Shown here piece after piece: positions 46,167-57,643 of a stretch of DNA of 64,000 bases (position 1 is its first letter; every line of letters begins with the position of its first letter). Location of the stretch: contig CAMTDV010000013.1 of NCBI GenBank assembly GCA_947069175.1, positions 13,435,501-13,499,500 on the forward strand, given 5' to 3'. Both the position numbers and the translations under genes were made by a program. The DNA comes from Scalesia atractyloides (taxonomy: Eukaryota > Streptophyta > Magnoliopsida > Asterales > Asteraceae). The notes beneath the pieces were generated by a model. That model saw nothing but the letters and a program-made list of their open reading frames with translations. It did no database searches and was not told the DNA's origin.

Positions 46167-46700
46167 ATTTTAGCACAATAATCATTTTTATAATAAATAA
46201 ATTAGTCTTTCTTATAAAAATAATATAACTAGTTTTACAATTTCTTTAACGTACATATTGAACAATCACCAAATTAAAAATAAAAATGGTTATGAAAATG
46301 CCACATCTAAATTATATGTTGAAAAATCAGATTACAAGACTGGGATATGATACCCTGATTATCTTATATTTTTACATAAATTTACGAAACTAATATAACA
46401 AATTTAATTATCCCATAAATCCAAACAAAGTCTAATTTAGCACAATAATCATTTTTATAATAAATATATTAGTCTTTCTTATAAAAATAATATAACTAGT
46501 TTTACAATTTCTTTAACGTACATATTGAACAATCACCAAATTAAAAATAAAAATGGTTATGAAAATGCCACATCTAAATTATATGTTGAAAAATCAGATT
46601 ACAAGACTGGGATATGATACCCTGATTATCTTATATTTTTACATAAATTTACGAAACTAATATAACAAATTTAATTATCCCATAAATCCAAACAAAGTCT
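46167..46700. repeat. Recent 267 bp tandem duplication
   Basis: Units 46167-46433 and 46434-46700 appear identical except for one base (AATAAATTAG versus AATATATTAG). The unit is AT-rich and non-coding. The near identity implies a recent event, or an assembly artefact. Confidence 0.9.
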
Positions 46701-47560
46701 AATGATTCTCAAAAATTACATAATCTATACTAATATATACAAGATCAGTTTAGGACATTCAATTTCATCAAAACACAACTTTAAATTAAAAATCCTCAAA
46801 TTTGATTGTTCAAGAACCCTAGAATCAGAACATTATAAATTCGAATTCATTTGCCCTTCTATCACATAAATGAGTAGTAGGATTTTGTAGAGCATGAAAA
46901 ATTAAATAGATTAGACTCAAGAATTACCTAAGTTTGTTGAGAAATGAAGGAGAAATCGTTGAAACAAGATACGTGCCATAGATTTCTTTTAACCTTGAAT
47001 CCGTGGATTAGAGTGTGTTTTTTAGAAATTGAAAGTGAGGATTTTGTGAGAAATGGTAAAGGATGTGGGATTGATTTTGCATAATATGATTACCAAATTA
47101 GAGAAAGACTTTTTGGGTTCTAAAGTATTTTAAGTGGGGTTAATTTGAGACATTAAACTGATTAATTAAGGGTGTAAAGAGCCAATTAAAAGGTGAGTAA
47201 TTGTTCTCCATTATTGAAAAAAATAAATGGAATCAAATGGAAGGCCAAACATCGTGTCAACGAGTCAAGGCAGTCAGGTCGGGTCTTTAGGTTCGCGAAA
47301 TTAGTTATGTGCAGAGGGGTTTCAGGTGAGATGTTGTTTGGGGTGATTCGAGTTGCAGACAACATAGATGAAAATGACACGTGAAAAGGGCATGGTAGTG
47401 AATATGGGCAGGTTTAGCCCCAAAAAATCATAACCATGCTAACTTTAATGGTTAATCTCGTTACTTCCTTTCTTTTATAAAAGCAACGACTCTGAAGGAT
47501 AATTACTTATAACGTTATTATTTTTAACCCGAATATAATTAATGCTACACGTATTTTATT
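46701..47560. other. Intergenic DNA, no gene recognised
   Basis: The overlapping plus and minus 63-64 codon frames at 47186-47384 are mutual shadows with no domain. Confidence 0.45.
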
Positions 47561-47668
47561 AGAATAACATATAATAATAAAAAAAATCTCATTCTTATTA
47601 AATTCATTTATGATCTGGTTTGCAAAACAAGTCGGGTTTTTTAAGACCCGCTTTTGGCGGATGTTATA
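47561..47668 (-). mobile_element. LTR terminus related to the gag-only family
   Basis: Near the end it has the same inverted-repeat layout as the LTR start at 28912 and 34514: CGGGTTTT, a few bases, ACCCG, then TTTTGGCGGATGTTATA. Only the terminal ~50 bp is recognisably similar. It abuts the copia remnant at 47669. Confidence 0.45.
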
Positions 47669-48886
47669 AGTTGGGAGCAAACCTGTGATTGTTTTGGTAT
47701 ACGTAGACGATCTAATAATCACTAGAGATGACGAAGAAGGCATCACTCAGTTGAAGGAAAATCTATGTGTCAGATTTCATATTTCATATGAAGGACCTAG
47801 GAATATGGGTCATGTGCATAAGTTAAGAAAAACAATAGTTGGCCTTAAGCAATCCTTTAGGGCATGGTTTGGAAAAATGGGAGAGTTTCTTCAATACAAT
47901 GGCTTTGTTATGTCAAAGGCTGATGCAAGTTTGTTCACAAAATTAGTTGGGAGCAAAGTTATGATTGTTTTGGTATACGTAGACGATCTAATAATCACTA
48001 GAGATGACGAAGATGGCATAACTCAGTTGAAGGAAAATCTACGTATCGCATTTCATATGAAGGAACTAGGAATGTTAAGTCATTTATTAGGATTGGAGAT
48101 TTAATATGAAGAAGATACCATTGTTTTTCACCAACGAAGGTACTGTCAATGTATTAACAATGTTTGGAACGCTGGATTGTAATCCGGCTAACACTCCGGA
48201 TTATAATACGGCTAAGTTTTATACGGATAGGGGGAAAGAGTTAGAGGATCCGACTATGTATCCTCAAATTGTTGGTAGCCTTATATATATCACCCTTACA
48301 CGCTGGATATTTCTTTTGTGGTGGGTATGCTCAGTCGCTACATGCAAAAGCCTCCTAAGCGTCATCTAGATGCGATAAAAGGTTGTTAAGGTATGTGAAG
48401 TCGAACATTGGATATGACCTAAGGTTTGGTAAAAGAGTAGAGTTTATTGTGTGAGCGATTTAGATACACGAAGGTCAACAATGGGGTATGTATTCATGCT
48501 AGGATATGGAGTTGTAGCTTGGTGCGACAAAAGGCAATCTATGGTGTCGTTTTCGACCACCGAAGCGAAACACAGAGCTTCTTCAATGAATTAAATGATC
48601 AAGGATTTGAATCAAAAGACGACAGAAAAAGTGACTGTGTATTATGATAATATCTCATCAATTTTACTTGCCGAACAATCCAATGTTTCATGCAAGATCA
48701 AAGCATATTGAACTGAAGTACCACTTTATACGAGAGAAAGTGCTAGAAAGTGAAACCGATGTTAAGTATATTGATACTCAAATGCAGGTAGCGGATGCAT
48801 TTAATATAAGTTTACCGGCTGGAAAGATTAAAATTTTATATGAGAAGATGAACATGAAGAAGGCTAATATTGAGGGGAAGTATTGA
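47669..48886 (+). pseudogene. Ty1/copia pol remnant (RT and RNase H) with internal duplication
   Basis: RT motifs include HKLRKTIVGLKQSFRAWF, SKADASLF and the catalytic YVDDLIIT, then HMKELGMLSHLLGLEI, which is typical of copia RT. The YVDD segment occurs twice, at about 47690-47790 and 47960-48070. The first copy sits ahead of sequence that should precede it. RNase H follows in broken frames (48440-48600). The C-terminal SKHIELKYHFIREKV block and about 50 following residues (48644-48886) are readable, as in intact copia polyproteins. Gag, protease and integrase are missing. Several frameshifts and stops make it non-functional. Confidence 0.88.
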
Positions 48887-49041
48887 ACGAGTACAATTTT
48901 AGACCGGAAAGGAAGGTTCAGTTACTGTCGAGGGGTGGAAGGAAGAGATCTTAATTAGTTCAAGGGTCATTAGTTAAATTGCTATATAATTTAACTATGT
49001 TTGGTTTATCTAAATGTAGGCTAGATATGTATTAGAATTTG
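48887..49041. other. Trailing sequence after copia remnant
   Basis: Probably 3' copia flank; the GTCGAGGGGTGGA segment near 48928 could be a worn polypurine tract. No LTR is recognisable. Confidence 0.35.
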
Positions 49042-51263
49042 GAGTAAATTACTATTTTGGCCCTTGCAGTTTAACTAATTTAACACCTCCAGTCCAAAAA
49101 GGAATCTTTTAACATATCAAACCCTAAGATTACATTTTATAACGGTTTTGACCCCTAACACTAACTATGTTACTTTTTCCTAGTTAAGCCTAAGGGTATT
49201 ATGGTCCTTTTATAGCTTAGGGTTTTTATGTATGTTATATTTTCATTTGTGCAACTACTTAATTTTTTTTATTTCTTTATTTCATGATTATTATTTAACA
49301 AAATACGTTTTAAATATACAAATAAATACATATTTATTTAACAGTTTGTTTTTTTTATAAACGTCGTTTTTAAAAACATCTGTTTTTTAATCTTTTTAAA
49401 ATCGTCTATCGTTTTTAAAATTGTTTCTTTTTAAACTGTTTGTTTTTAGAATCGTTCTTTTTAAAGTCCTTCATTTAAAAAACCCCGTCTATCGAACGGA
49501 ATGAAGGAGGCGATGGGAAATTTAGGTTGGAAAGACGGGTTATAAGGCATTTATAAGATCCACAGGTTGAGTAATGGTTCGGATCTGGACCCGCGTAAAG
49601 GAACTTCCAGATCTTAGAATCTTTGGGTCATTGCTTGTCTTCTCCGACCACCTCATCGATCATCAAAACCACCGTCGGAAGAATCATAGTTCACCCACAA
49701 TCCCCAACACCCATTGTTTTCGTTGGCGGAACAGGATGGCCGACTGGAGGCTGCCTCTCTTCTCTCTCTAGCTCTGATTTCTCTCTCTCTCTTGCGAGTT
49801 CTCATTATCTCTCTATCTTCGATTTCTTCCCCCCTCTCTCTATACCTATATTACTTAAATGTCCTTCATGTTAATATTATATAAATTACGTAAATGGTCC
49901 CTCATATTACACAAGGTTATTTTTGTTATTGTATTCAAACTTAAAAGAAAAGTTAATATTTGTTAGTCTTAGTACCTCAAGTTGTTACAAAATCAAAAGT
50001 TAAAACCTTAAAGTGTGATTTTAAACTATTAATACATGATCTTGTTAATTTCCACAAACCACATGGACTAACAGTGTAATTAACTCTTCTTTTTTAAAAC
50101 CATATGTTTTTTAAACTTTTTTAAACAATTCATTTTTATACAATTTATTTTTAAAGCGTTCCTTTTAGAACCCTTTTTGTAAAGCATTCCTTTATTTTTA
50201 ATGCGTTATTCGAATCGTTTAATTTTTTAAATCTTCCATTTTTTTGGACAATTCGTTTGTTCTAAATTCATTCAGTTTTTAATCATTTTATTTATTAAAA
50301 CCATACGCTTTTTAACACCTAATATTTTTAACATAATTTTTAGTACCTTTTGTGTTTTTTTACAAACATCATTTTTAGATCTTTAAAAAAAACCGTTCGT
50401 TTCTTTAAAATTGTTCATTTTTAAATTCCTTTGATTTTTAAAACCGTTCATTTTATGAAGTTAGTTTTTGCTATTGGAAATAAATAAATTATAGAATACA
50501 AAGTTTAAAAAACAATTGTTAATAAAGAAAGGTAAAAATAAACAATTTTAAAAAATGAACGGTTTTTTAATATATAAAAAACAACATTTATAAAAAAAAA
50601 TAAAAGGTATTAAAATTTTTTGGTAAAAATATAAGGTTTTAAAAAGCGAATGATTTTAGTAAACGAAAGGTTTTAAAAAACGAATGATTTTAGTAAATGT
50701 AAGGCTTAAAAAATGAACGAATATCAAACAACTAAATAGTCCAAAAAGTGGAGGATTTTAAAAAGGATGAACGATTCAAGTAACGCTTTAAAAATAAAAG
50801 GAACATAAATGGTTTAAAAAAGCTTAAAAATAAACGGTTTTAAAAATGAATGATTATAAAAAATGAATTCTTTAAAAAAAGTTTTAAAAACATATGGTTT
50901 TAAAAGAATGGTTTAAAATGAACTGTTCATTTAAAAAACGAGGGACTTAAAAAAGAACGATTTTTAAAAACAAACAAATTAAAAAGAAACGAAACAATAG
51001 ACGATCCTAGAAACGATCGTGAAATATAGAAATTAAAGAATTAAGTAATTACACAAATAAAAACATTAAAAGAACTTTATAACTTACATAAACAACCCCT
51101 AACCTATAAAATAAACCATAATACCCTTAGACTTAACTAGAAAAAAGTAACATAGTTAGTATTAAGGGCTAAAACCACTATAAAGTGTAATATTAGGGTC
51201 TAATATGTCAAAAGATTCATTTTTAAACTGAAAAGGGTTAAATTGATTTAGAGTTATTACTTG
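49042..51263. mobile_element. Long-inverted-repeat element, ~2.2 kb
   Basis: The left arm starts GAGTAAATTACTATTTTGG. The right arm on the minus strand has AGTAATAACTC and then follows the left arm block by block: CAGTTTAA, GAATCTTTT(A/G)ACATAT, TTACA(T/C)TTTATA, ACTAACTATGTTACTTTTT, AAG(G/T)GTATTATGGT. Arms of at least 400 bp are clear, and AT-rich GTTCGTTTTTAAA/AAAACGAAC words continue the symmetry inward. The middle (49500-49850) is richer in GC and CT and looks captured. No transposase. Ends of this style occur in plant Mutator-type MITEs; the 9-10 bp duplication was not confirmed. Confidence 0.7.
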
Positions 51264-51414
51264 TAGGTCTCGTCTTTAAATACTTTGGTTCCCTTAATTA
51301 TTAACAATTAATAGAAAAAGAGTCGCTAAGAGTTTTAGCAGATCATCGACTTGAGGAATTTGTTTCCCGGTTGGGATTTCTAAACTAGGATTAACATAAA
51401 TGATTAGTTATAAG

Positions 51415-51577
51415 CAATGTTTTAAAAACCGGTTTAAACTGGCCGGTAGTATCGGTTGAACCGGCCAGTAGAATCAGTTAAACCACTCGCTACACCTGTT
51501 GAACCACCCGATACACTCGGTTAAATTGTTTCAGAGGCAAATCCAGTACGCAATAATAACTGGATTTTAAAACATTG
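51415..51577. mobile_element. hAT-type MITE with 8 bp target duplication
   Basis: A 163 bp element with termini CAATGTTTTAAAAACCGG and, on the minus strand, CAATGTTTTAAAATCCAG. It is flanked by GTTATAAG (51407-51414) and GTTAAGAG (51578-51585), an 8 bp duplication with two differences. The interior repeats CCGGT/GGTTGAACC words. Confidence 0.75.
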
Positions 51578-51970
51578 GTTAAGAGAACAGTAACAAAACT
51601 TTTCATACATAAAACATTCATTTGTAAAATAATAAAATAAATAAAATTGAAGATTGGGTTTCAATGATAGCATGATATTTTAATTATTTATACATAAAAA
51701 GTTATAACTTAACCACGAAAATTGATTATAAAAAATTTATAGCTGAACAATGGGTGTCTCAATTTATACTGTTATTTGAATCATGAAATAGTTATACGTT
51801 ACCTTCGAAGTCACAACTCACAACCAGGACACTTGAGTCGGTCGGTAATTGCGTCAACCTGTTGAACCGTCAAACCATACAGGTGATTGGACTGGCTAGA
51901 CCAGCAAGTTTTTCATGGATTATATAGAGAATATCATGCACATTTTTTTATTTTATTTAGTAGATTTGTA

Positions 51971-51997
51971 GGGGGGGGGGGGGGGGGGGGGGGGGGG
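51971..51997. repeat. Poly-G homopolymer, 27 bases
   Basis: Uninterrupted run of 27 G on the plus strand. A run of 16 G lies at 4359-4374. Both lengths are likely unstable in sequencing. Confidence 0.9.
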
Positions 51998-52138
51998 TGT
52001 TTGGTAAATCCATTGTGTGTGTAAATTTAATTGTTTAAAGATATTAATTAGTAGTATAAGTGTTCATTTAGTCTTCAACGCACTCCTAAAGGCTAAAGCG
52101 ACCTTTATTTGTATAATAAAAGCTGTACATGCAATTTT

Positions 52139-52305
52139 CGGCCTAACATACTAAGATAGGTTAGATTGGACTCAAACTTTAATTAATTAATTTAATTTTT
52201 GACATTTTCAAACAGTTAGAATGGCCTAACATACTAAGATACCTTAGATTGGACTCAAAACTTTAATTATAATTTAAGTTTTGACATTTTCAAACAGTTA
52301 GAAAA
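52139..52305. repeat. ~82 bp tandem duplication
   Basis: Two units sharing GGCCTAACATACTAAGATA, TTAGATTGGACTCAAA and TTTTGACATTTTCAAACAG, with small indels in the middle. Confidence 0.85.
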
Positions 52306-53630
52306 AAAAACATTATATTACATTCTGATTGGACAACCTGAAGGATTTTGAATCAGTTTGGATATAAAAAAATCAAATTCACTATGATTTTGGATTGGCA
52401 TATTATTTATTTAATATTTATAATAACCGAATACTACAAATAAGCAGAATAGTTTATCTATATAAATATCCTCTATATAAAAGTTATTAGTAGGTTCCCC
52501 TGCGATTTGGCGTGGCCTCAGAAACGTGTAAAAGAGTAAGAATGACATGTCGTTGCGATTGTAATATGAGAAGTTGTTACAACACTAATATTGAGAACTA
52601 TATGAGTGTTTGTTGAAAATTTTAGTGAAAATAAGGTTTTTATTAGATATTTTGGATACTAGTAATTATATTTATACATGTGTCGTATAAATAATTATTC
52701 GTGGATTTGTGTTCTATGCTATGAGCTTGTGAGAGCATTATAACAAAGTAAATTATCTCTAAAATAAAGCTGAGATGAATGAGATATTGATACTTGAATT
52801 GTATGATTGAAACAACCAAAGATAAAAAAAATAGATTAAACTTCGTTAACTTACCCTATATAAGTGAAATACAAAACTTAAAATGGTATATAAGAAGAAG
52901 CACTCCTTATATACCACCCTAACAAGAACACACATGTGCACTTGGCTAGGATCATCATCATGTACAGGTAACCAATAGAAAAAAAAACATACCCTTTCTT
53001 AATCCAATAGTCATCAAAATAGCTTGATTTCGCTACTCCATTTAATCTAAAAGAAAAATGAGAGTACAAAAGGCAAATACGCATACCCGAGGAATCTCCA
53101 GAATTTAAATAAAATGAAAAAAAATTAAAAAAAAATCCCCACTTCACTTCTCATATTAAGAACCGTTTGTATCAGAAGCTCATTATTTATAAAAACAATA
53201 ATTTGAAAGCGTTTTGAACTATATTCGTACAAAAATGCGTCTCTGCTAGTATAACAATGAGGCTTACTTCAACGTCCACCCAATACATAGTTCGTTTACC
53301 TTTAATTTAACGCCCAATCCCTTAGGCTGTCTCCTACGATCTACGCCCTAATGCCATGTGGCATTGGATCCGGCGTGAACGGGCATGCTGCTCCGACGGG
53401 GGAGACGGGAGTGGGGGGCTGGTTGTGGCACCGGCATGGAAGTGGTGATGTTGCTGGGCTATGCTTGCTTTTCCAACACTCACCTGACCGTTTTAGATTT
53501 AAAAAAAAAAATAAATTAGTTTAAATCTTTCCTCATATAAACTCAAATAATGAAATATATATTCCCTCTTTCAACACAATTACACATTTCTTCCATCTCT
53601 ATCTTTAAAGTCTTGTATATTTTTGTTGTG

Positions 53631-54076
53631 ATGAATTTTCTAATCGACTCGTCCAATTCCGATCTTGAAGACGAGATAAAAACGAAAACCGCTAAGTTGG
53701 GTATGTAAGCTTTAAGTTATCGAGGTGAAAGTTCACAACCACGTATAAGAGCGCAAAGGCTTGATAGGGACCTTTAAGGTGTTCACAATGTTTGCTAAAT
53801 GATTGCTTTTCTAATAATCCGATGTATCGAACAGATTTATTTTGGAGGCGTTTTCGTATGAGTCGCGAACTATTTGTACAAATTGTTAACGCCTTAGAGG
53901 GGCGATTTACCTTTTTCCAACAAAGGGAAGACACAAGACATTTACTTGGATTCATCGCTTTACAAAAACGCACATAAGCAATTCGTTGCTTTGTCCGATT
54001 TTTTGGTATCTACAAATGTCAAATACATGTTCTCGAGATAGTCTCCGCCATTTTTGCAAAGGTATTATTGATATTA

Positions 54077-54165
<89 letters not shown>

Positions 54166-55537
54166 GGAGTATACTAATGTTTATGGGTAAAAATAAAATA
54201 AAAATGGGTAAAAATAATTAAAGCTAAAAATGTGTTATATAAAAATATAAAGTTAAAAAATGTGAGCATATATGAAAACTTGAAGTTAAAAAATAAGGGT
54301 AAAATAAACATTTATTAAATTATTTCAATAAACTGGTTTATTTTATATTTTAACTACTTTGTAAGGGCATATATGATAGTTTTAATTTTGGTTGGGTATG
54401 TATGAAAATTTTAAAGTTTGTAAGGATATATATGAAATTTTATTTTATTGATATTATTATTATTTTTTATTACTGCTTTTATTATTAATTTATAATGTTT
54501 TTTATTACTATTAACAAATTAAATGTATTTTTTATTTATTTTATCTAAACTTTTTATATTTTTTTATTCTTATTTATATCATTACCCAAATAAATAAAAT
54601 ATAAAACCCTATTTTCACCTTGTTTACGCACCGCTCCACTTCCCTTCTCATTATTCACATCAAAATTTATTATCGACCTTCTTTCAACGATTAGGGCATC
54701 AAGGTTTAGCGTTGCTCCCGTTCACCATCCACCTCGGTCGTCTTCACTGATTTTATCTGTGTTCGTTTGTATTCATGAACACATTCCTTTCCTTAATGAA
54801 CGAACACGAATATAAAATCTTATTCAGTAAGTGTTAATGAACCGTTCGTGATTAATGTTGTTCGGTTCGTTTACAACCCTAATCATCATAGTGATAATGA
54901 TGCCCCGACCATAACACTTGAGGTCGTGGAGTCATATGATCTTTAGATATGACATGCATATTTTGAAATGGCCAGTTCAAATAATGATTTTAATGTCATT
55001 GAGTAGTCGCCTGTATTTAACGATGTGATTAATAGGGTTGCACTAGGCTCTTCTTTATATACCAATGAAACTCATTATGAGCACATGTACTATTCTACTG
55101 ATTGATCTACCCACATTGGGCGACTTTAGTGGAGACGTTCTCATATTTCAATGATAAAAGAAACTATTTCACATAAAAAAACAAGAACCGGCCAGGAAAG
55201 ATGTTGAGCGTGCCTTTGGAGTGTTCAAAAGAAGATGGCGTATCATTGCACAACCGGCACGCTCGTGGGCAAGGCATTTATTAAGGGATATCATGCACAC
55301 TTGCATCATACTCCATAATATGATATTGGAGGACGAGGGGAATGTGGTTTGTCAAAATTATGAAGAAGGCGCCGAACCGCCTGAATATACACTATCATTT
55401 GATAAGAAACTTGCTAATCGGGCGAAGCTAAGGTCATAAGCAGTAAATGCCGTATTGTGAGCCGGCTTAGTAGACCGTCTTTGGTCTTAACGTATCGAAA
55501 ATGCCAACGATGCCAATGATGAAGACGCGGAAGATTA
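53631..55537 (+). pseudogene. Broken plant Harbinger transposase (Plant_tran / DDE_4 type)
   Basis: ATG at 53631 opens a short Ser/Asp/Glu-rich start. A block at 53792-53970 has FSNNPMYRTDLFWRRFRM and a VQIVNALEG segment, as in the N-terminal part of these transposases. After the low-complexity insert, 54900-55080 reads, with stops, like the catalytic-domain segment around SNNDFNVIE-SPVFNDV. Next, 55195-55440 has VERAFGVFKRRWRIIAQPAR and MHTCIILHNMILEDE, the best-conserved C-terminal signature, which includes the catalytic Glu region. The tail ends in an Asn/Asp/Glu-rich stretch. Frameshifts and at least five stops inactivate it. Family membership (PF04827-like) is from recall of motif style. 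Confidence 0.85.
54075..54165. repeat. (TTA)n microsatellite
   Basis: About 28 TTA units with two interruptions, inside the Harbinger pseudogene. Confidence 0.95.
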
Positions 55538-55928
55538 GATTTTATATTTTCGTTTGAATGTTTTAATTTTAAGTTGTTTGAATGTTTTAATTTTAAGTTG
55601 TTTGAATTTTAATGTATTAAATTATTTGAATTTAAATTTATTTTATTTAACTTAATTAATTTTTATTGATTTTATAATAAATGTTATATTTGTTTAGTTA
55701 TTTAAGTAAATTAGTTTTTATAAAAAAATATTAAGTATTAAGTATTAAATAAATAGGTAATGATTAAAAAATAATTGGGTTGGGACGATGTAGAGTGAAA
55801 GGGGAATGAAACCAAATTAGGGGTTAGGGAAAGAAAGAGGGAGGTGATATGTAACTGAGGTGTCAGGAACTTTATGATGTGACGGTAATGTAAAATAAAG
55901 GGACGTGAGCTGATAGGAGATGGCCTTA

Positions 55929-56535
55929 CAATTACACTGGACATATTGATTTATCATATCTTGATAACTTTGACACCTCCTTATTCCTTAATTTAAACTT
56001 TTTTAACATAACCAATAACATAGCTAAGTCATTTGCCATATGAACATGGGGGTGGTACTATATTGTTAAAGACAGCTTTTAAACACTTGGATTTAAGAGT
56101 GGAAACATAGATTAAAATAAATTGTTGTTACAAAAAATAATGATATGTAGTTATAACAACCGGTCAATCTTTTTGCCTTTTCTATTTGAAAAGAGTGGAG
56201 TTGTCAAGGAAATAAATAAGTATTCCTGAAAAATTATGGAAAGTTTCTTAAAGTAAAATGACATGTAGACGCATACATACCATCGCAACTTTCATTTTAG
56301 AGCAAAAAAGACAATTTAACTTCTCAACATAACTAATATTCTTTTGTTATGTGAAAGTCTTATTTAACATCTTCTTAACATAAATAATATTCTTTTGTTA
56401 TGTGAAAGTCTTATTTAACTATGTAATTACTTATGTTTTATTAAGAAGAAAACTTAAATCTGAAATGATTAATTAGAAATAGTTATGAAACTATTACTTG
56501 ATAAAAAGTTGCAAACTTTAGTGACACAAGTAGTC
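55929..56535. other. Upstream region of the DUF1635 gene
   Basis: No gene. A 51 bp tandem duplication (TATTCTTTTGTTATGTGAAA core) lies at about 56314-56415. Confidence 0.5.
56314..56415. repeat. 51 bp tandem duplication
   Basis: Two units with an identical ATTCTTTTGTTATGTGAAAG core, 120-220 bp upstream of the gene's TATA-like element. It could affect spacing of promoter elements. Confidence 0.8.
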
Positions 56536-56537
56536 TT

Positions 56538-56543
56538 TATAAG
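56538..56543 (+). promoter_or_regulatory. TATA-like element of the DUF1635 gene
   Basis: TATAAG lies about 60 bp upstream of the ATG at 56602, followed by a C-rich CCCCCTCCCTCCAC segment that could surround the start site. Position and composition fit a plant core promoter. Confidence 0.45.
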
Positions 56544-56601
56544 GCCACTACAACAACCCCCTCCCTCCACACTTTGAATACACATTTTTTATTACAGGCT
56601 C

Positions 56602-57643
56602 ATGGAAGATCACCTCAGCTGCATTCTTGATTGCCCATATTTGTTCCAAGAAAAGGTCACAATCTTATACCCTTTTCATTTCTTCTTCTTTTCATCCATA
56701 CTTTTACCGCAATTTCAGAACTTTCAACTGAAATTGAACCAACACGTTTTATATCATTTGCATTTGTTACTGTTGGTTTCCTTGCGTCTGGAGCTGTGGA
56801 GCTACTCAGTCGAGTATACACAGGTCATGCATAGTAATGTTATGACTTAAGATCTATGAATTTCGTTTTTAAAATACTTAGTTTTGCTATGGAGTACAGG
56901 CGCAACTTGTTGCCTTCTATTTCGATGTATCAATTTGCAATTTTGAGTTAGTATATAGTTATATATTCCGTAACAAATTGAACCATAATCACTTCAAATT
57001 TTGATGTAATTTGGATCTTGAAATGAAACAGAACATAGAAGAACTAAAGCACTCACTATGGTTAACAACAATGGAGGTTGAAGAAAACAGAAAAAGGGTT
57101 CAAGAACAGATCAAAGCAAGAGATGATCAACTAACTCAACTCAAACATCTTCTCAACAACGCGGTTAACGAGCGAAACGAAGCTCGAAACAACTACCAAA
57201 CCCTCCTCTCAGACAAACTTCTTCTCCAACACCAATTCCACCGTCAAACCACCACAGCTCTGCCACACTCCGGTGTTTCATGTGTTGAAGATGACCCCAT
57301 CAGTGAAGAAAGCATTGAAAATCCAGTTCAAGTGCCACAGGTACCGACCAAGGGGTTGCCCAAAAATGGGAAGCTTTTAGAAGCTGTGATGAATGCAGGG
57401 CCATTGTTACGTAACCTTCTCCAGGCCGGATCACTTCCGAATTGGCGCCAACCGCCTCCGCCACTGGACGGGCTCCAGATACCGTCGCCGCCGTTGGTGA
57501 TCCCGACTCGACCAGCCCATCATCTACTCAGTCAAGATTATTTACATAATGTTAGTAGTAATTGTTTGTTTAACAAGAAAAGGGTGTTTTATGAAGACAC
57601 TGTATCTTCCACAGAGACCAAAATCCAAAGAATTTTTCTTTAG
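56602..57643 (+). CDS. DUF1635-family protein, two exons
   Basis: The only convincing host gene. Proposed exon 1 is 56602-56655 (ATG, 18 codons, ending GAAAAG before a GT donor). The intron is 56656-57031 (ends ACAG). Exon 2 is 57032-57643 (stop TAG). The intron is phase 0 and the product about 221 residues. The N-terminal half is a coiled coil starting IEELKHSLW, with a TTMEVEE block and RDDQLTQLKHLLNNAVNERNEA, which is characteristic of plant DUF1635 (PF07795) proteins. A linker follows, then a conserved C-terminal motif KLLEAVMNAGPLLRNLLQAG and a Pro-rich PPPPLDGLQIPSPP. No signal peptide or membrane segment. Function of the family is unknown. An uninterrupted reading from TTG 57011 or ATG 57023 would also give an ORF, but the spliced N-terminus fits the family better. 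No damage is seen. Confidence 0.82.

Larger units (their letters stand above)
51586..53321. other. Intergenic DNA with repeats, no gene
   Basis: Holds a second block of GTTGAACC/CCGGT-like words (51830-51910), a 27-G run and an 82 bp tandem duplication (listed separately). The remainder is AT-rich without features. Confidence 0.45.
53325..55925 (+). mobile_element. PIF/Harbinger DNA transposon, complete ends, dead transposase
   Basis: The termini are GGCTGTCTCCTACG (53325) and, on the minus strand from 55925, GGCCATCTCCTATC. TTA flanks both sides (53322-53324 and 55926-55928), the diagnostic Harbinger duplication. Length is 2601 bp. The interior carries a broken plant Harbinger transposase on the plus strand. 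The middle, about 54060-54890, is a low-complexity insert including a (TTA)n array. Several MITEs in the window share this type of end. Confidence 0.88.

Noticed and set aside
53986..54177. Ile/Leu-rich 63-codon ORF as a membrane peptide
   Set aside because: It is translation of the (TTA)n microsatellite.
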